NCBI GenBank assembly: GCA_037893225.1
Contig: JAZGUH010000416.1
Location: 744,001 to 808,000 of the forward strand
DNA: 64,000 bases
From: Hippasteria phrygiana
Taxonomy: Eukaryota > Echinodermata > Asteroidea > Valvatida > Goniasteridae
Direction of reading: 5' to 3'
The notes beneath the pieces were generated by a model, which had not been told where the DNA came from, made no database searches, and was given only the letters and a program-made list of their open reading frames with translations. The position numbers and the translations under genes are program-made. Each line of letters opens with the position of its first letter. The stretch's first letter is position 1. Positions 63,799 through 64,000 of this stretch are shown here, piece after piece.

Positions 63799-64000
63799 AT
63801 GAAATATCAACCAAATTCAGTAATTTTGACATGTATGGATAGCTTAGATCTGGCGCTACATGTTGCAATTATCGGCGGCTTCTTAGAGTTAACACTTGTG
63901 GAGAAAATTCAAACCTCGCAATGTTTATTTTCTTCCCAGCCACCATCTGTGTGCAGATTACCTTTTATTTATTGCTCCATGCCTGTCAAATTCCCTGGGG
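63799..64000. repeat. Right-edge partial monomer (class F)
   Basis: These are the first 202 bp of a monomer. The base at offset 140 is A ('tcttcccagcc'), so it is class F. The window border truncates it and the array continues rightward. Confidence 0.95.

Larger units (their letters stand above)
1..64000. repeat. 232-bp tandem satellite array, whole window
   Basis: The same roughly 232-bp unit repeats head to tail from the first to the last base, always in the same orientation. Phasing on the ATG of 'tgcatgaaatatcaacc' gives complete monomers from 66 to 63798: 275 in all, made of 247 of 232 bp, 23 of 233 bp and 5 of 214 bp, which sums exactly to 63,733 bp. Judged from the diagnostic positions, two monomers usually differ at 0 to about 14 positions. 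I see no transposon, microsatellite, unique spacer or inversion. Known biology: long homogeneous arrays with higher-order structure are typical of eukaryotic centromeric or other heterochromatic satellites maintained by unequal exchange and conversion. The chromosomal location is inferred, and the family is not one I can name. Confidence 0.98.

Noticed and set aside
1..64000. CRISPR array
   Set aside because: The whole 232-bp unit is repeated with no short repeat alternating with unique spacers. The variable positions are scattered single-base changes.
1..64000. Transposon or retroelement remnants
   Set aside because: No terminal repeats, target-site duplications, poly-A tails or coding fragments are visible. 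Every base falls within a monomer.

Overview
The whole 64 kb window is one uninterrupted, head-to-tail satellite DNA array. I find no gene, RNA gene, transposon, CRISPR array or unique-sequence island. The basic unit is a 232-bp monomer of about 39% G+C (91 of 232 counted in one consensus copy). Phased on an invariant ATG, there are 275 complete monomers between 66 and 63798, plus a 65-bp fragment at the left edge and a 202-bp fragment at the right edge. Of the 275, 247 are 232 bp, 23 are 233 bp (22 share a G-rich insertion variant, one has an extra T) and 5 are 214 bp. These lengths add up exactly to 63,733 bp. All copies have the same orientation. An array this long and uniform suggests eukaryotic constitutive heterochromatin (centromeric, pericentromeric or subtelomeric) from a long-read assembly. 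I do not recognise the monomer as a named family and cannot assign a taxon.

Notation. Offset 1 is the A of the ATG. Class B is the consensus (28T, 72T, 90G, 95C, 111T, 125G, 137C, 140G). Others relative to B: L = 111G; G = 95A; GH = G+185A; F = 140A; A = 28G,72C,95A,111G; C = 90C,185A (C' adds 14A; C'' lacks 185A); E = 95A,125A,137T (E' adds 197A; E'' adds 68T,197A); P = 95A,137T,145A,155A,158T,159G,165G,167C (PH adds 185A); D = P with 28C,111G; H = P with a G-rich 1-bp insertion near offset 203; O = 95A,125A,137T,145A,155A,158T,159G,185A; N = O with 90C,95C; M = O with 165G,167C; J = 111G,128G; K = 80A (with or without 128G); Q = 111A,126C; R = 197A; S = 95A,197A; Bi/Ai = 209T; T = 90C,137T; X = 95A,137T,145A plus an 18-bp net deletion; I = 111G,125A,137T.

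Layout. Monomer classes recur in ordered strings, giving a mosaic of higher-order repeats (HORs) with different periods: 10-mer (2322 bp, 1.2-7.7 kb), 6-mer (1393 bp, 7.5-10.3 kb), 7-mer (1624 bp, 11.7-18.4 kb), 17-mer (3944/3945 bp, 17.7-25.6 kb), 15-mer (3480 bp, 24.2-31.2 kb), an irregular 12-mer-based region with the deletion monomer X (31.2-37.8 kb), 9-mer (2088 bp, 37.8-42.0 kb), 19-mer (4411 bp, 45.7-54.5 kb) and 4-mer (928 bp, 59.9-62.6 kb). The centre (about 19.6-44.5 kb) is marked by private variants (197A, 68T, Q, X), while classes A and D are confined almost entirely to the two flanks. The flanks share long monomer strings with each other across about 47 kb, so the array looks layered.

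Open reading frames of 75 and 120 codons recur in almost every monomer. They are a by-product of the repeat: 232 is 1 mod 3, so the frame rotates from copy to copy. Most common variants change the predicted residue, and the longer frame opens only with TTG. I annotate no protein-coding gene.
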